Positions 28,601 to 37,949 of a DNA stretch of 64,000 nucleotides are shown here, in pieces. Location of the stretch: assembly GCA_018907035.1 (NCBI GenBank), contig JACCIC010000065.1:406001-470000 (forward strand), in the 5' to 3' direction. A model generated the notes under the pieces. The model searched no databases, was not told the origin of the DNA, and was given only the letters and a program-made list of their open reading frames with translations. The position numbers were made by a program, and so were the translations under genes. Source of the DNA: Sycobia sp. Sy_11. Its lineage: Eukaryota > Arthropoda > Insecta > Hymenoptera > Epichrysomallidae. The first letter of the stretch is position 1. Each line of letters begins with the position of its first letter.

Positions 28601-28732
28601 AAAGAAACGCCTGCCCGTATAGTCATATAGCATGAATATATATGTATAGGACTTTCGTAAAATTTCCCGCGCACAGAATGCTATAGATATATGTACTAAC
28701 TTGCTGATAATTTGCTCGGCACCGTTCGTCAT
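8909..28732 (-). CDS. Gene A: neprilysin-like M13 zinc metallopeptidase, complete
   Basis: It should cleave small extracellular peptides on the amino side of hydrophobic residues, as a type II ectoenzyme. Eleven coding exons join without a phase conflict: 28701-28732, 25834-25982, 21071-21163, 20418-20663, 19255-19463, 18754-18930, 16006-16349, 13685-13835, 11507-11798, 9921-10171, 8909-9247. They total 2283 nt, or 760 aa, the usual size for the family. The protein has a short basic cytoplasmic tail, a transmembrane segment at about residues 25-48, and a stalk with CMTREC at about 83-88. The peptidase domain carries NAYY (substrate-binding N554-A555), HEITH (H595, E596, H599), GENIAD (E657, D661), HSPGEFR (H722, R728) and terminal CAVW. 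The ATG at 28730-28732 follows an in-frame TGA with no ATG between. N-terminal sequence resembles insect neprilysin-2; orthology is not proven. Codons are markedly GC-rich. Confidence 0.95.
9248..9920 (-). other. Gene A intron 10
   Basis: 673 bp of AT-rich sequence with canonical GT-AG ends. Nothing else is recognised. Confidence 0.9.
9921..10171 (-). CDS. Gene A exon 10, HEITH zinc-binding exon
   Basis: Acceptor TTATTTTAG precedes it and donor GTGAGT follows. Incoming phase 1 and outgoing phase 0. It encodes FPAGILQ, then GAIGFVMGHEITHGFDDQG with both zinc histidines and the catalytic glutamate, and a conserved cysteine in KAECIIKQ. It is 251 nt, the same as in gene B. Confidence 0.97.
10172..11506 (-). 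other. Gene A intron 9
   Basis: 1335 bp of AT-rich sequence. No further feature seen. Confidence 0.9.
11507..11798 (-). CDS. Gene A exon 9
   Basis: Starts VDWMDEETR after CCCCAG and ends NDNSM plus one base before GTGAGA. It carries IAYPDELLDD and the substrate-binding VVNAYY motif (N554-A555). It is 292 nt, the same as in gene B. Confidence 0.97.
11799..13684 (-). other. Gene A intron 8
   Basis: 1886 bp. It is AT-rich up to about 13300 and then becomes CpG-rich next to exon 8 (see the block at 13315-13630). Confidence 0.9.
13315..13630. promoter_or_regulatory. CpG-rich, non-coding block abutting exon 8
   Basis: Base composition changes sharply at about 13315 and stays GC/CpG-rich to the exon boundary, with TATGACGTATTACACC and GGCCTAAAGCAACATGGGC among readable motifs. 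It does not translate into M13 sequence. It may be an intronic regulatory element. Confidence 0.35.
13685..13835 (-). CDS. Gene A exon 8
   Basis: Starts within the Arg codon before WQECVRVV (incoming phase 2, acceptor GCGTAG) and ends KIMEK before GTCAGT. It contains SLSVGSLYVRKYF, typical of the M13 middle region. It is 22 nt shorter than the gene B counterpart because the upstream intron sits elsewhere. Confidence 0.96.
13910..13948. repeat. (TA)n microsatellite
   Basis: About 19 TA units in gene A intron 7. Confidence 0.95.
15511..15559. repeat. (TA)n microsatellite
   Basis: About 24 TA units in gene A intron 7. Confidence 0.95.
16006..16349 (-). CDS. Gene A exon 7
   Basis: Starts ISKPSEKRRNAT after CGCAG and ends EPR with two bases of the Arg codon before GTATGT. 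It includes a potential N-glycosylation site (NAT) and YNPMSVEEL, ANYAIWRVV. It is very GC-rich. At 344 nt it is 22 nt longer than the paralogous exon. Confidence 0.96.
16350..18753 (-). other. Gene A intron 6
   Basis: 2404 bp of AT-rich sequence. Nothing else is recognised. Confidence 0.9.
18754..18930 (-). CDS. Gene A exon 6
   Basis: Starts LDQAWLSLPREYL after TTTGCAG and ends FEIILAN before GTGAGT. Phase 0 at both ends. It is 177 nt, identical in length to gene B. The LPREY segment matches the M13 family. Confidence 0.96.
18931..19254 (-). other. Gene A intron 5
   Basis: 324 bp, the shortest intron of gene A, with GTGAGA donor and TTTGCAG acceptor. Confidence 0.9.
19255..19463 (-). CDS. 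Gene A exon 5
   Basis: Incoming phase 1 (acceptor TTTCAG). It encodes LIEEQGLEPL, then LGGWPVILNNWD, and ends STQRMIT before GTGAGA. It is 209 nt, one codon shorter than gene B. GGWP is a family hallmark. Confidence 0.96.
19464..20417 (-). other. Gene A intron 4
   Basis: 954 bp of AT-rich sequence with GTAAGT donor. Nothing else is recognised. Confidence 0.9.
20418..20663 (-). CDS. Gene A exon 4
   Basis: Incoming phase 1 after GCGCAG and outgoing phase 1 before GTAAGT. It encodes SAILSNMDEDVDPCDNFYRF and ACGSF, with the conserved M13 N-terminal cysteines, ending LYRCCMNK. It is 246 nt, the same as in gene B. Confidence 0.96.
20664..21070 (-). other. Gene A intron 3
   Basis: 407 bp, phase 1, donor GTTTGT and acceptor GCGCAG. 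Confidence 0.85.
21071..21163 (-). CDS. Gene A exon 3, short stalk exon with C-x4-C
   Basis: Found by matching the gene B layout. It is open in the required phase 1-1, has donor GTTTGT at 21070 and encodes ESYNASKSEM through ICMTRECVHT, the conserved first cysteine pair of the ectodomain. Two acceptors 6 nt apart fit: the first AG gives 21163, the second gives 21157. It lies in the juxtamembrane stalk and is poorly conserved outside the cysteines. Confidence 0.85.
22384..22446. repeat. (TA)n microsatellite in gene A intron 2
   Basis: About 31 TA units read directly. Confidence 0.95.
22606..22639. repeat. (GA)n microsatellite in gene A intron 2
   Basis: About 17 GA units read directly. Confidence 0.95.
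25834..25982 (-). CDS. Gene A exon 2, transmembrane exon
   Basis: Incoming phase 2 after TTTCAG and outgoing phase 1 before GTAAGT. It encodes NSTFWKRRTALERG, followed by a roughly 24-residue hydrophobic segment (LALMSLCGVLLALGLIIGI) and a lumenal RSCDRS. Basic residues before the segment fit a type II orientation. It is 149 nt, exactly as in gene B. Confidence 0.95.
25983..28700 (-). other. Gene A intron 1
   Basis: 2718 bp between the start exon and the transmembrane exon. It contains the GC-rich block at 26175-26560 and is otherwise AT-rich. Confidence 0.7.
26175..26560. promoter_or_regulatory. GC/CpG-rich block in gene A intron 1, possible enhancer
   Basis: An abrupt non-coding, GC-rich stretch about 200 bp upstream of the transmembrane exon, flanked by AT-rich sequence. 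All frames are closed and no splice-bounded exon fits. Such blocks in AT-rich insect introns are often cis-regulatory modules. No factor-binding site is claimed. Confidence 0.35.
28701..28732 (-). CDS. Gene A exon 1, initiator Met exon (coding part)
   Basis: ATG at 28730-28732 lies in CAAACATG, a good insect start context. It encodes MTNGAEQIIS plus two bases of a Lys codon before donor GTTAGT, exactly the phase 2 needed by exon 2. An in-frame TGA lies upstream with no ATG between. A pyrimidine-rich acceptor (CTTTCTTTCGTCGGTCAG) ends at 28758, so this is probably an internal exon 28701-28757 that carries the end of the 5' UTR. Confidence 0.75.
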
Positions 28733-28979
28733 GTTTGCGAATGTAACCTCTGAGGATCTGACCGACGAAAGAAAGGGAGGCTTTACTACTCACACATGCA
28801 CTGTTATACACACCCACCCACATGCACACACGACCGCGCACAAACGCACTCTTCTCACGAGTCGCGGTGGATCGACCGATACCGCGAATTATGTCTATAT
28901 ATGTTTATATCGGTATGTTTGTGACTAGCTTATATTACATTTTATATTATTTAACGCGCGCGGCCCGCGGCACTATGAA

Positions 28980-29130
28980 CGCTCGCGCACGTTTCCCTCG
29001 GCATTTAAATTCGTCCCGTCGCGTCGTCTCTCTTTCTCTTTGCTCTCCCTACCTCTCCTCTCTCTCGGTCTCTCTCTCTGTCTCTCTCTCTCTCTCTCTT
29101 TCGTTCTCTCTCTGTCTGTCTGTCTGTGCG
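28980..29130. repeat. Pyrimidine-rich TC/TCTG simple-sequence region
   Basis: Imperfect TC runs with TCTG units on the plus strand, immediately upstream of the gene A start exon. The purine-rich minus-strand frames here are low-complexity. Confidence 0.85.
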
Positions 29131-29269
29131 TCTCGCAATGGTCTCTCACGCTCCCTCTTCCATCCATATCCTATATACATATATACACGTATATAATACT
29201 TGCGCGGTCATAAAGTCAATTGCCCGCGAGAAGAGCAGTGCACGCCGCTAAGGTGCTTTGCGTCGCGGT

Positions 29270-29272
<3 letters not shown>

Positions 29273-29337
<65 letters not shown>

Positions 29338-29348
29338 TATTCATATAT

Positions 29349-29434
<86 letters not shown>
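29273..29434. repeat. Compound (AT)n-(GT)n microsatellite
   Basis: About 27 AT units (29273-29326), a short linker, then about 42 GT units (29351-29434). It is the longest dinucleotide GT array in the window, in a CpG-rich neighbourhood. The long Cys-Val and Thr-His frames are artefacts. Confidence 0.95.
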
Positions 29435-29435
<1 letters not shown>

Positions 29436-31442
29436 CTTTGCTTAGATTCACACAAGACAGCATGTGCGCGACCGATTATTATTGCTAATACATGGCTTTC
29501 GCGCGGGAAATCTCCGACTACGGCAATCATTGACGATGGCACAACAAGGGGATCAATGCATGAGGAGCGGGTGAAGGGGAGGGGAGGGCGAGTGCGAAAG
29601 AAACCGCGCTGAGAACTTAATTAAGCGCGAAAATCCGACAAACGTGCTTATTCTTGGCATTGATGTCTTATGCTCAACCATTTGCGAGCTGCGTTTGTGT
29701 TTTATGATTATTGCAAGTCATTTGTTGGTATAATTTTGATATATGTATAATTACAATTGTTCCGTATGTCTGCGCGTGTGTATGTATCTCTGTCTGTCAG
29801 TGTGCTGTCTGTACGTGTAGTTATCCTGCAATTATTTTCCTATATATATATAATGAAGTGAAACTAAAAATTGTCTGAAGTCAAAAATAGATTAATCCTC
29901 GACACTGTTTCACTCTTTTAATACTTTTTATACTAAGTTTTTATTTTATTAATAATTATAAATATTTACAGTAAAATTACTAGTGTTGGTTTAAAAATAT
30001 CTTTAATTTTCATTTTTCTTTAATGTACTCTTAAAATTAATTTCTTTATCTTCTTTCCATTAAAAATCATTGAAGTTATTTATTCAAATAAAGTTTCAAA
30101 TAATATACACTCTTCCGAACAATAATTTGTTTTGTTATTATCAACAGAGCTCTTACAAATCATATTATAATTAGAGGATAAAATAGATGATTATATAGGT
30201 TTTTGATTTTTTTAGACGTAAAAAATTTAAGTACTCGCCTTTTAAATTCATATATTTAAAAAACAGAATAGTTAAGAGGTTAAAAATTAAATAGAAATAG
30301 ATAATCGGAAAAAATATTAACAAACAAAATATGTAGAAATCGTGAGCGTGAAAAATATCCTAGTTTTACTCGTTCCTCTCAAGCAGTTCGTTCAATTATA
30401 ATAAACATTGTCGTAAACAAAGTATTAATGAACATCTTTTTACTATTTTTCTTTAGATTTTTGTGAATGTCATTGGCAGTATATAATCTGAAAATAACAT
30501 GAAAACTTGAAGAAGAAAAAAGAAATATGTTTGCTTACCTTAAGAGGTAAGAGGCACGAGAATACATACAAGCTTAGACAAGGTTTACATACAATGGCGA
30601 TGATAATTTATTATACTTAATTTAAATACAAATAAAACGGGTAAGTATATTTGTAATTTTTAAAAAGTAGTGTATGCCGATTTCAGTCAGCCGATGCGTT
30701 CATTCAAGTATTATCTATAAATGTTTTAAGTTAAAAACTCTATACATTTAGAATTTCACCATTTACAAAAAGCTGGAAAGATAAAGTACTGATGTAAATC
30801 TCGGATGTCTCGGAAAATTAGTGGCCGATTCTCACCAAGAAATGTTTTCGACATTTTAAGATGTAAAATATAATGTAATTGTCAAAGGAGTATGAATTAT
30901 AGCCATAGGTTAACTAAATTAATGGTATTCTGTGTGAAAAAAATACATCTCAGCGTCAGACGAAGAAAAGAATCGTCATTTTCTAAATATATTTTAACCT
31001 TAAAACCATAATAGCAAGGTTGTATATTATGAACCAATATATTTTTAATTATAAGCATTATTTTTATATTATATAATTTATGTACAAGTTTAATACTTGA
31101 TTGGCTTAATATAACAATCTAACTATCTAAACGCAAAAAGGCATTGAAAAAATTTATATTTTCATCGTCATGGAGGCGAATATTTAATCGAAGAAGAAGA
31201 GTAAAAATAAAAACAATAAGAAAAAAAGAACAAGGGGTAACAAGAAAAAAAAAACAACTTTTTTATGCAAAGAAAGGATGTATATATATATTCCTGCATT
31301 TCACAGGTTTATACTTATATACGAGTATATAACATATAAACATTGCGCCAATCTCACGAAACTGACACGGACTACATAAAATAACACAACTATATAAGTT
31401 TCATAATTTGAGTATTCCAAAGTAAATTTTAAGTAAAATTAC

Positions 31443-31486
31443 ACGCACGTACGTACGCACGCACGCACGCACGCATGCGCGTGCAT
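31443..31486. repeat. CACG/TACG tetranucleotide tract
   Basis: Repeats of ACGC/ACGT units ending in GCATGCGCGTGCAT, read directly. This is alternating purine-pyrimidine, potentially Z-DNA-forming sequence. Confidence 0.85.
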
Positions 31487-31774
31487 ACTAGAAGGTGCTA
31501 TTTGACAAGCATCTGGCGAGCACGTTCACGGAAAATACTTTTAAAATGCACAATCGTGCATTGAGCAATTCGTTTTTCATTTACGAATAACCAAAAAAAA
31601 GGAAGATAAAAATCCTTTCTTTTGATTATCAGATACGGCTATTTTGTTGAAGATCAGTATATATGCGAAAAGAACCACACGTGTGATATATAAAGGGGTA
31701 AATTTCTCACCATCACTAATCATAGGATAAATTTCGAACCAGTGCTAATCATCGGGATCCCACCTTTATATGTA

Positions 31775-31778
<4 letters not shown>

Positions 31779-31831
<53 letters not shown>

Positions 31832-31838
31832 GTATGTA
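31779..31838. repeat. (TA)n followed by (TATG)n
   Basis: About 20 TA units followed by five TATG units. A short inverted partner (ATACATACATA) follows at about 31848-31860. Confidence 0.9.
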
Positions 31839-32019
31839 TACATATAGTATACATACATATGGTAGGCACCACCGCGACGTGCTGAATATTTTTTTGTATA
31901 TAGACTTGAAGAGCATATTTGGAAAAAAGTTCGCTAAACTCGCCTGACGTATAACAGTAACCCTAATACAATACTTAATATTTTATTCTTTTGAATTGAG
32001 TTTCTGGTTTATTTTATCA

Positions 32020-32021
<2 letters not shown>

Positions 32022-32072
<51 letters not shown>
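32022..32072. repeat. (TA)n microsatellite
   Basis: About 25 TA units. Confidence 0.95.
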
Positions 32073-32073
<1 letters not shown>

Positions 32074-33678
32074 CGCTGAAGAAATTGTTTTGCACTGCTG
32101 CATCTCAAAAGAGCCCCTCTGACATTCCTGTAGATAAAAATGGTATTTGGCCAATAGTGACTCATCTGTCTCTCGCGAAAAAATTACCGGAACATTTTTT
32201 CGGAAAAGTTTCTTGCTTAAAGTCACATAATTTCGCATAATTTAGCTACACGCATGCAGTTGTATATAGTACATTAATAATTCAACTCTTCAGTCTCGCG
32301 ACTCTCAACTCGCATTATTTTCATGTAATATTAAACTACACGACCTAATTAAAGGATAACGAATAAAATAAAACAGAAGATACTGCAAGTTGAATATATT
32401 TTCATTCTATAATTAAATTCGAAATAGGGAAATATAATGATCAAGTATTTTACAATTTTTTTATCATTTTTACAATGAAAATAAGTGAAACTAAAAATTT
32501 AAGAGACATGAAAACAAATAAACTTTCGTTTCTCCGTCAGAAAGCTACTGAAACAAAAATGCGTTTTCTTTTCTACGTAATGTTGATTACTCTTTAGAGA
32601 TAAATTTTTATATGTTACCTATGCATCTAATACCTAAAATTTTCTATTTTTAATTTATACTACGAGATACAATTATTACAATTCCAATTAGGAAACTGTA
32701 GAATCTTATTATTTACCTTTCTAACTTAAAATATTTTAATATTAATGGTTTAAACGGTTGTAAAATGTCAATTATTTAATCAAGTAAACTTTCAAAAGTA
32801 ATTTTATTTGATTTACACGGTCTGCATCAGGTAAGATTGAGAAATATTTAACTAAATCTTGCCAATAAATGTACGGACCATATACTATCCATTTATATAT
32901 TGTTTCTTTATCAGTTATATCTTTAATAAAATACAAACGCTATTATTAAAAAAGTTCTGGGGCATCCTTTATAATTTAAAATTAACCTTTATTTGGTTAA
33001 AATTTATATGAACATGTTTTGACATATAGAGTAAGAACTATATGGATTTCGTCAAACGTAAAAGAACATTTTTTATTTTATTTAATTAAATATATTTTGT
33101 GAAAAATGGATTAGATGATATAAATTTATTCGGATAAATGATATTATATCTAGTTTGACACAATATAAATATTTCGGAAAAAATTTTAATTATGCAATGT
33201 TTTTGAATAAATGATAATAATGTAATAGATTTCGACAAATGAAAAAATAAAAAATATAAAATAATATACAATTCATAGTCAAGGTTAAAATTGTTTTAAT
33301 AATCTGTCACTTCATTTCTGATATGATGGAAGAATTGTTATTCAATGAAAGATAATTAATGTCCCAATAAGTATCGATCGTCGACTGTTCCTATTAATCC
33401 ACTGGAGGTTCAGCCGCATCTGAATCTTTTATTTTGTGCATGCCATAAAAAATATAGTAATGATGGTATTAGATTTATTGGAACTTACGTCAGAGTAGTA
33501 TAGCCTCTTTCTAGTCCACCTTTCACACCGATAATTACTTAATGTGTATATTAAATCGTTGAAAGAAAACGCCGCAATGATTAAATCAGGTTTAACATGC
33601 AGTTTTATTCAGGAAGCGTGCTTTTTTTGATGAATTTAAACTATCATAAAACGAAATAAAGTCTTTTAATTAGAAATT

Positions 33679-33697
33679 ACACACACACACACACACA
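33679..33697. repeat. (AC)n microsatellite
   Basis: About nine AC units. Confidence 0.9.
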
Positions 33698-34331
33698 GTC
33701 ACATACACATATTTCTAATTATATAGAACTTATATAGAACTTAGCTACAATTGTTATACAACTTAACAGATATAACTGTATACTCTTACTCACTTGAAGT
33801 AACACTAAACAATCAAATCAATGTTTTAATCTGCAAGCAAGTAAAAACTACTCGACCAGCTATTGTTACTTCGACAAATTGAAGATACCATTAGAAATCT
33901 ATTGATTAGGTGAAGTATCTCACATAATAAGTACATGAACTAAAATTGCAAATAAAAACCGATGAAGGTAACGCACACTAGGTATACTTTTTTGCATTAA
34001 CTATTTTTTTTACAAAACAAATATAATACTTCATATATAAGTAAATATTAATACCTATTGATGTTTATAAAAGTAAACAAATAGTCTGATTTCTTTGACG
34101 AGTCTGTTCAAAACACTACTACATTTGTGTACCTGCAGAATAACTCGTAAAGCAATTATCTTATTTCATTGAATATTGCAAAAGATGCATTCAATGACCT
34201 CTTTGAAAATAATCAAGCATTTCAATTATTCTTTAACGTTATCTAATTGGATTCATAGAACGTACCTATAATTTTAAAAGTGGTGAATACAATGAGCAAA
34301 GTAAATAAGATTGAGAAACTATTCTAAGCAA

Positions 34332-34387
34332 AGAAGGAAATATTTTCATAAAAATCAAAAAACAAGGAAATATTTTCATAGAAATAA
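34332..34387 (+). repeat. Short tandem duplication
   Basis: The unit AAGGAAATATTTTCATA is repeated with about 32 bp spacing, a local duplication in AT-rich DNA. Confidence 0.7.
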
Positions 34388-37277
34388 AAATTTAATTAAT
34401 CATCGTAAATTCAATACTATTTAATAAATTTTCAATAATAGTGTAAAAAATATATACTCTTATTATTGTTTTATACTAAATAGTTTTATGTGTTTTTTCT
34501 GAAAACATTTGATATTTAATACCAATATTTAAAAAATATTTATAAATAATTATAAAAAACGTAAAAAATCAGTGAGTAAATTAATTCAGCCTTTTAATGA
34601 AATAAGATTTTGAAAACAAAATTTTCTAATTGTTCAAAAGGCTTCAAATTCGATTAAATCAAATTTCCTAATTGTCCTCCGTAATTTAAAAAATTGATGT
34701 TTTTAACAAATCAATTACAAACTATATTTACTATTCTTATTGAGTTAAATTTATTTTAGCGAAATAATTATTAGAATTATAAACTGGCATCGATGATGTA
34801 GAGAATTTACATCTCGGTTGATCGTCACAATATGTAGTTACATTAATTATAATGGAGATCTAAATGGACTCTTAGTGGAATTGGAAAGTATGTTTCATAG
34901 TAAATGATATGAAATTTCATTATGTTATTGTGATGAATCAATTTTTGAAACTGCTTGAAATTGAAATCCGACAAAGTTACGTTTTTGGATAAATTTATTA
35001 AGTTGGCAATTAAGTTACTTGCTTTTGATACATATAAATGCATATCTTTGATATAGCAGAATAAAATTAGATTTCTGCAAAACTTTGGCATCCGAAAGGA
35101 TCGAAAGAAGATTTCTGTTTTTTTTTTTAAATTTTAAATTTCAAAAAATAAACATACGAACGACTGAGTTCTAATGTTCTATCACCGACTCTCGTGCAGA
35201 AATAGTCCAACTTAATTTTGAAATAAGCATCGCTAGGAATTAGTATTCAAAAATAGATGTTTTGAAAATAGTGTTGCTCGAGGGCAATACAATACTTTAT
35301 TAAACAATGTATTAATTTTGAGAAGCTCGACATCAGCAATGATTTATTCGATAGAAAATGAGAGTGTGCGAACGTCATCGAAAATTATCACACTATTGAA
35401 GTATTATTTCATCGCATTCATTAGTAAATATAGCCTAATAATGCTATAAATATATATAGAAATATTATACTACTATATAACATTTTTTTCTGAACGTAAA
35501 TATTTAATAAACTCGTCGATATTCTTAAATAAATTAACAATGAAAAATTTATTAAAATTTTAATACTATTTCTATACTCAAACTTATTTTTTCGACCGAT
35601 TATGTGAACATAGTCACACAGTCTTTTTTTTATATGGCTATAACCGAAGAGTGACGCGATGCTTTATTCAAAATTTTTGTATTTAAGCATTAATTTCGAA
35701 TTTTCTTAAAGACAGAAAAGTGACAAAAAAAATTATCAATAAGAACAATAATTTATTCAAGAGTAAATATATGTATATATATATATATGTATATATTATA
35801 TATGTAATTATTAATCATTCATTTTCTAGAAATGACATAATATAAGTTTACTTTACTATGACTTTAAATTATTAAAAAATACTTTTGAACAAATCATTTT
35901 CCTTACTGACAACTAATAAAATTTATAATGTACAAAACAATTACATGGTAATTAACAGATTATTATTATATTATCCAAGTTAGATTTTAATAGAAATATA
36001 AACAGTATTATTTCTTATAAAAATAATATTTTAGAATAATGGTGTCGCAATAATATCAATAGGAATTGTATTAAATAAAATTCAATATATCACTGAACTT
36101 TTTTATCATATACGTTTTTAAATTTATTAAATTAGTAAAACTGAAGACGGTCGATATTAGATCGTATTTTAAACTGATTACAAAATTCATAAAATAAACT
36201 TTCATAACATTGATATTTTAGATACTTTAATAATGTAGAATAAAAGAATACTTGTTTAAAAGAATCTATCAATCCACGTAAACAAAAATAAAATCTTGGA
36301 TAAAATGAAATGAAAATTAGTATAAGAAAAGATTTCAATATTAATCATGTAAAATACGCAAGTATGAAAATTATTAGCTATATACTTACAATTCGTGTAA
36401 GAAAATCAAACAAAATTTTATATTTATATCGAATTTTGCAACGGTTTCACTCTTTATTCCGTACTTTCTTAGTTACATAATATATATGAAAACAGGTTTT
36501 CTTTTTTAACAAGCGCAGCTACCGAATACTAGTCTCAAATCGTCTGTTAAATCGCTGTGCGTGCGCGAATGTGTATGTATGCAAAGAAAAAGTTCATTTT
36601 CATACACTTTTCCTTTCACAGAGCTCGGCACGGTTTTGACACATTTTAACACTCTGTAAAGATTCCTCTCGGATTAATTATCCATATAGCGTGATAGAGT
36701 ATTGGATATAAAATAATCCATGCATGGATAAATAGATAGTTAGAGTATCAATATGCTTATGGAAAAAAAATTTTTAGTTCAGTGAATTAAGTACATTTAA
36801 ACTATGTCTGTCAATGTTTTAAAATATCAAACAATTACTTTTCGACTAAGGTAATAGCTGCTTAATTAAACAAAGTGATATGGCGTGATTTACATTGAAA
36901 ATTACATACAATTTGAGAAATTTTTTTTCTTGTTCACCATTTCTTCATTATATATTTATTTTACTTTTATTTTTAAAACTAAAATACTCAATGTTATAGA
37001 TTAATTACCCTAAAACACGGTAATGAATATTGAATCTACATAAATAAAATCTAGAAATTGGACTTTTTATTTCATTGAATTTATCGAACTCTTTATGAAG
37101 GAAAATGTGACACTTACGAATATGTCTTTCGCGAGAATACAGTTTCATATACGCTAATGGATACTAATATATAAATAACGTTACTTTATAATATCTACTA
37201 TGATAGCCCACATACCCAGTCCCTTCCAATTGTTTTCTCTTACTACACGAATTACACGAAACAAATCGATGGCTTAC

Positions 37278-37454
37278 CGTGCCCGGACACTATCTACTGC
37301 TGAGACTCCCTCGCCGCTGTGTTACACGGGCTCTATAAGACAGCACCATACAAGTACATTGTTGTTGTTGTTATTATTACTATTATATGCATATATATAC
37401 ATGTATGTGTGTATGTGTATGTGTGTGTGGCGCGACAGGCGAATGGCTAAAACT
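37278..37454 (-). other. Putative non-coding first exon (5' UTR) of gene A
   Basis: Transcription from the TATA-Inr at 37454-37487 would give a 177-nt exon ending GCACG before a good donor, GTAAGCC, at 37271-37277. The exon holds a CA-rich stretch, an AAC/AAT stretch and short upstream ORFs. The pyrimidine-rich acceptor at 28758 could receive it. The link to gene A is inferred from strand, position and splice sites. Confidence 0.4.
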
Positions 37455-37487
37455 GACCGAGCGCGGTTCGTACCCGACGTTTCTATA
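37452..37487 (-). promoter_or_regulatory. TATA plus initiator core promoter, minus strand
   Basis: Read on minus, TATAGAAA begins at 37487 and an arthropod initiator TCAGTT has its A at 37454, a spacing of 33. It lies in the most CpG-rich block of the window (about 37200-37950) and points toward gene A. It would drive the 5' UTR exon at 37278-37454. Confidence 0.5.
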
Positions 37488-37719
37488 GGCTCGGCCGGTC
37501 CCGACATACGTCTCGCAGCACGGGCGCGCGGGCAGCGGGCGCGGGTACGTTGTCCCTCTCGCTCAAGCGGTCACTGTACTTGTGCCGCGCGGCCGGGCTA
37601 GTCACGTGCGTGTTGTATTATTACATTGAAGCCGGTGGGGGCGCGCGGCAACAACCCGCGCGATCGTCGTCAGGGGAGGCTTCTCTTCGGGTCGCGTGCG
37701 CGCCGGGGCCACCGGGTGT

Positions 37720-37722
<3 letters not shown>

Positions 37723-37776
<54 letters not shown>
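37723..37776. repeat. (TA)n microsatellite inside the CpG-rich promoter block
   Basis: About 27 TA units roughly 270 bp upstream of the putative gene A start site. Confidence 0.95.
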
Positions 37777-37779
<3 letters not shown>

Positions 37780-37949
37780 GCAAGTACATAAGAACAGAAG
37801 TCAAAGCGAAACCTAAACGCGTTTGCTTGCTTAAGCGAGCGTGATATTATAGTCAAGGCCCCCTCCCCTCCCCACTCGCCATCCCTCATTGAGGAGAGCG
37901 ATTCAAAACCGCTGTACCGACACGTTTCCGCGCCAGTGGATGCAATTCA

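Larger units (their letters stand above)
28760..37275 (-). other. Upstream region of gene A, probably a long 5' UTR intron
   Basis: If the promoter at 37.45 kb and the acceptor at 28758 are real, this is an 8.5-kb intron of gene A. The 28.76-29.65 kb part is CpG-rich. The rest is AT-rich with microsatellites at 31.4, 31.8, 32.0 and 33.7 kb and a small tandem duplication near 34.33-34.39 kb. No protein-coding exon is recognised. Confidence 0.45.

Noticed and set aside
28623..28841. 72-codon minus-strand frame overlapping the gene A start exon
   Set aside because: It is in a different frame from MTNGAEQIIS, would not splice in phase to the transmembrane exon and shows no family features.
37200..37601. 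133-codon plus-strand frame in the CpG-rich block
   Set aside because: Spans low-complexity Leu runs from AAC/AAT-type repeats and the predicted minus-strand core promoter; composition-driven.
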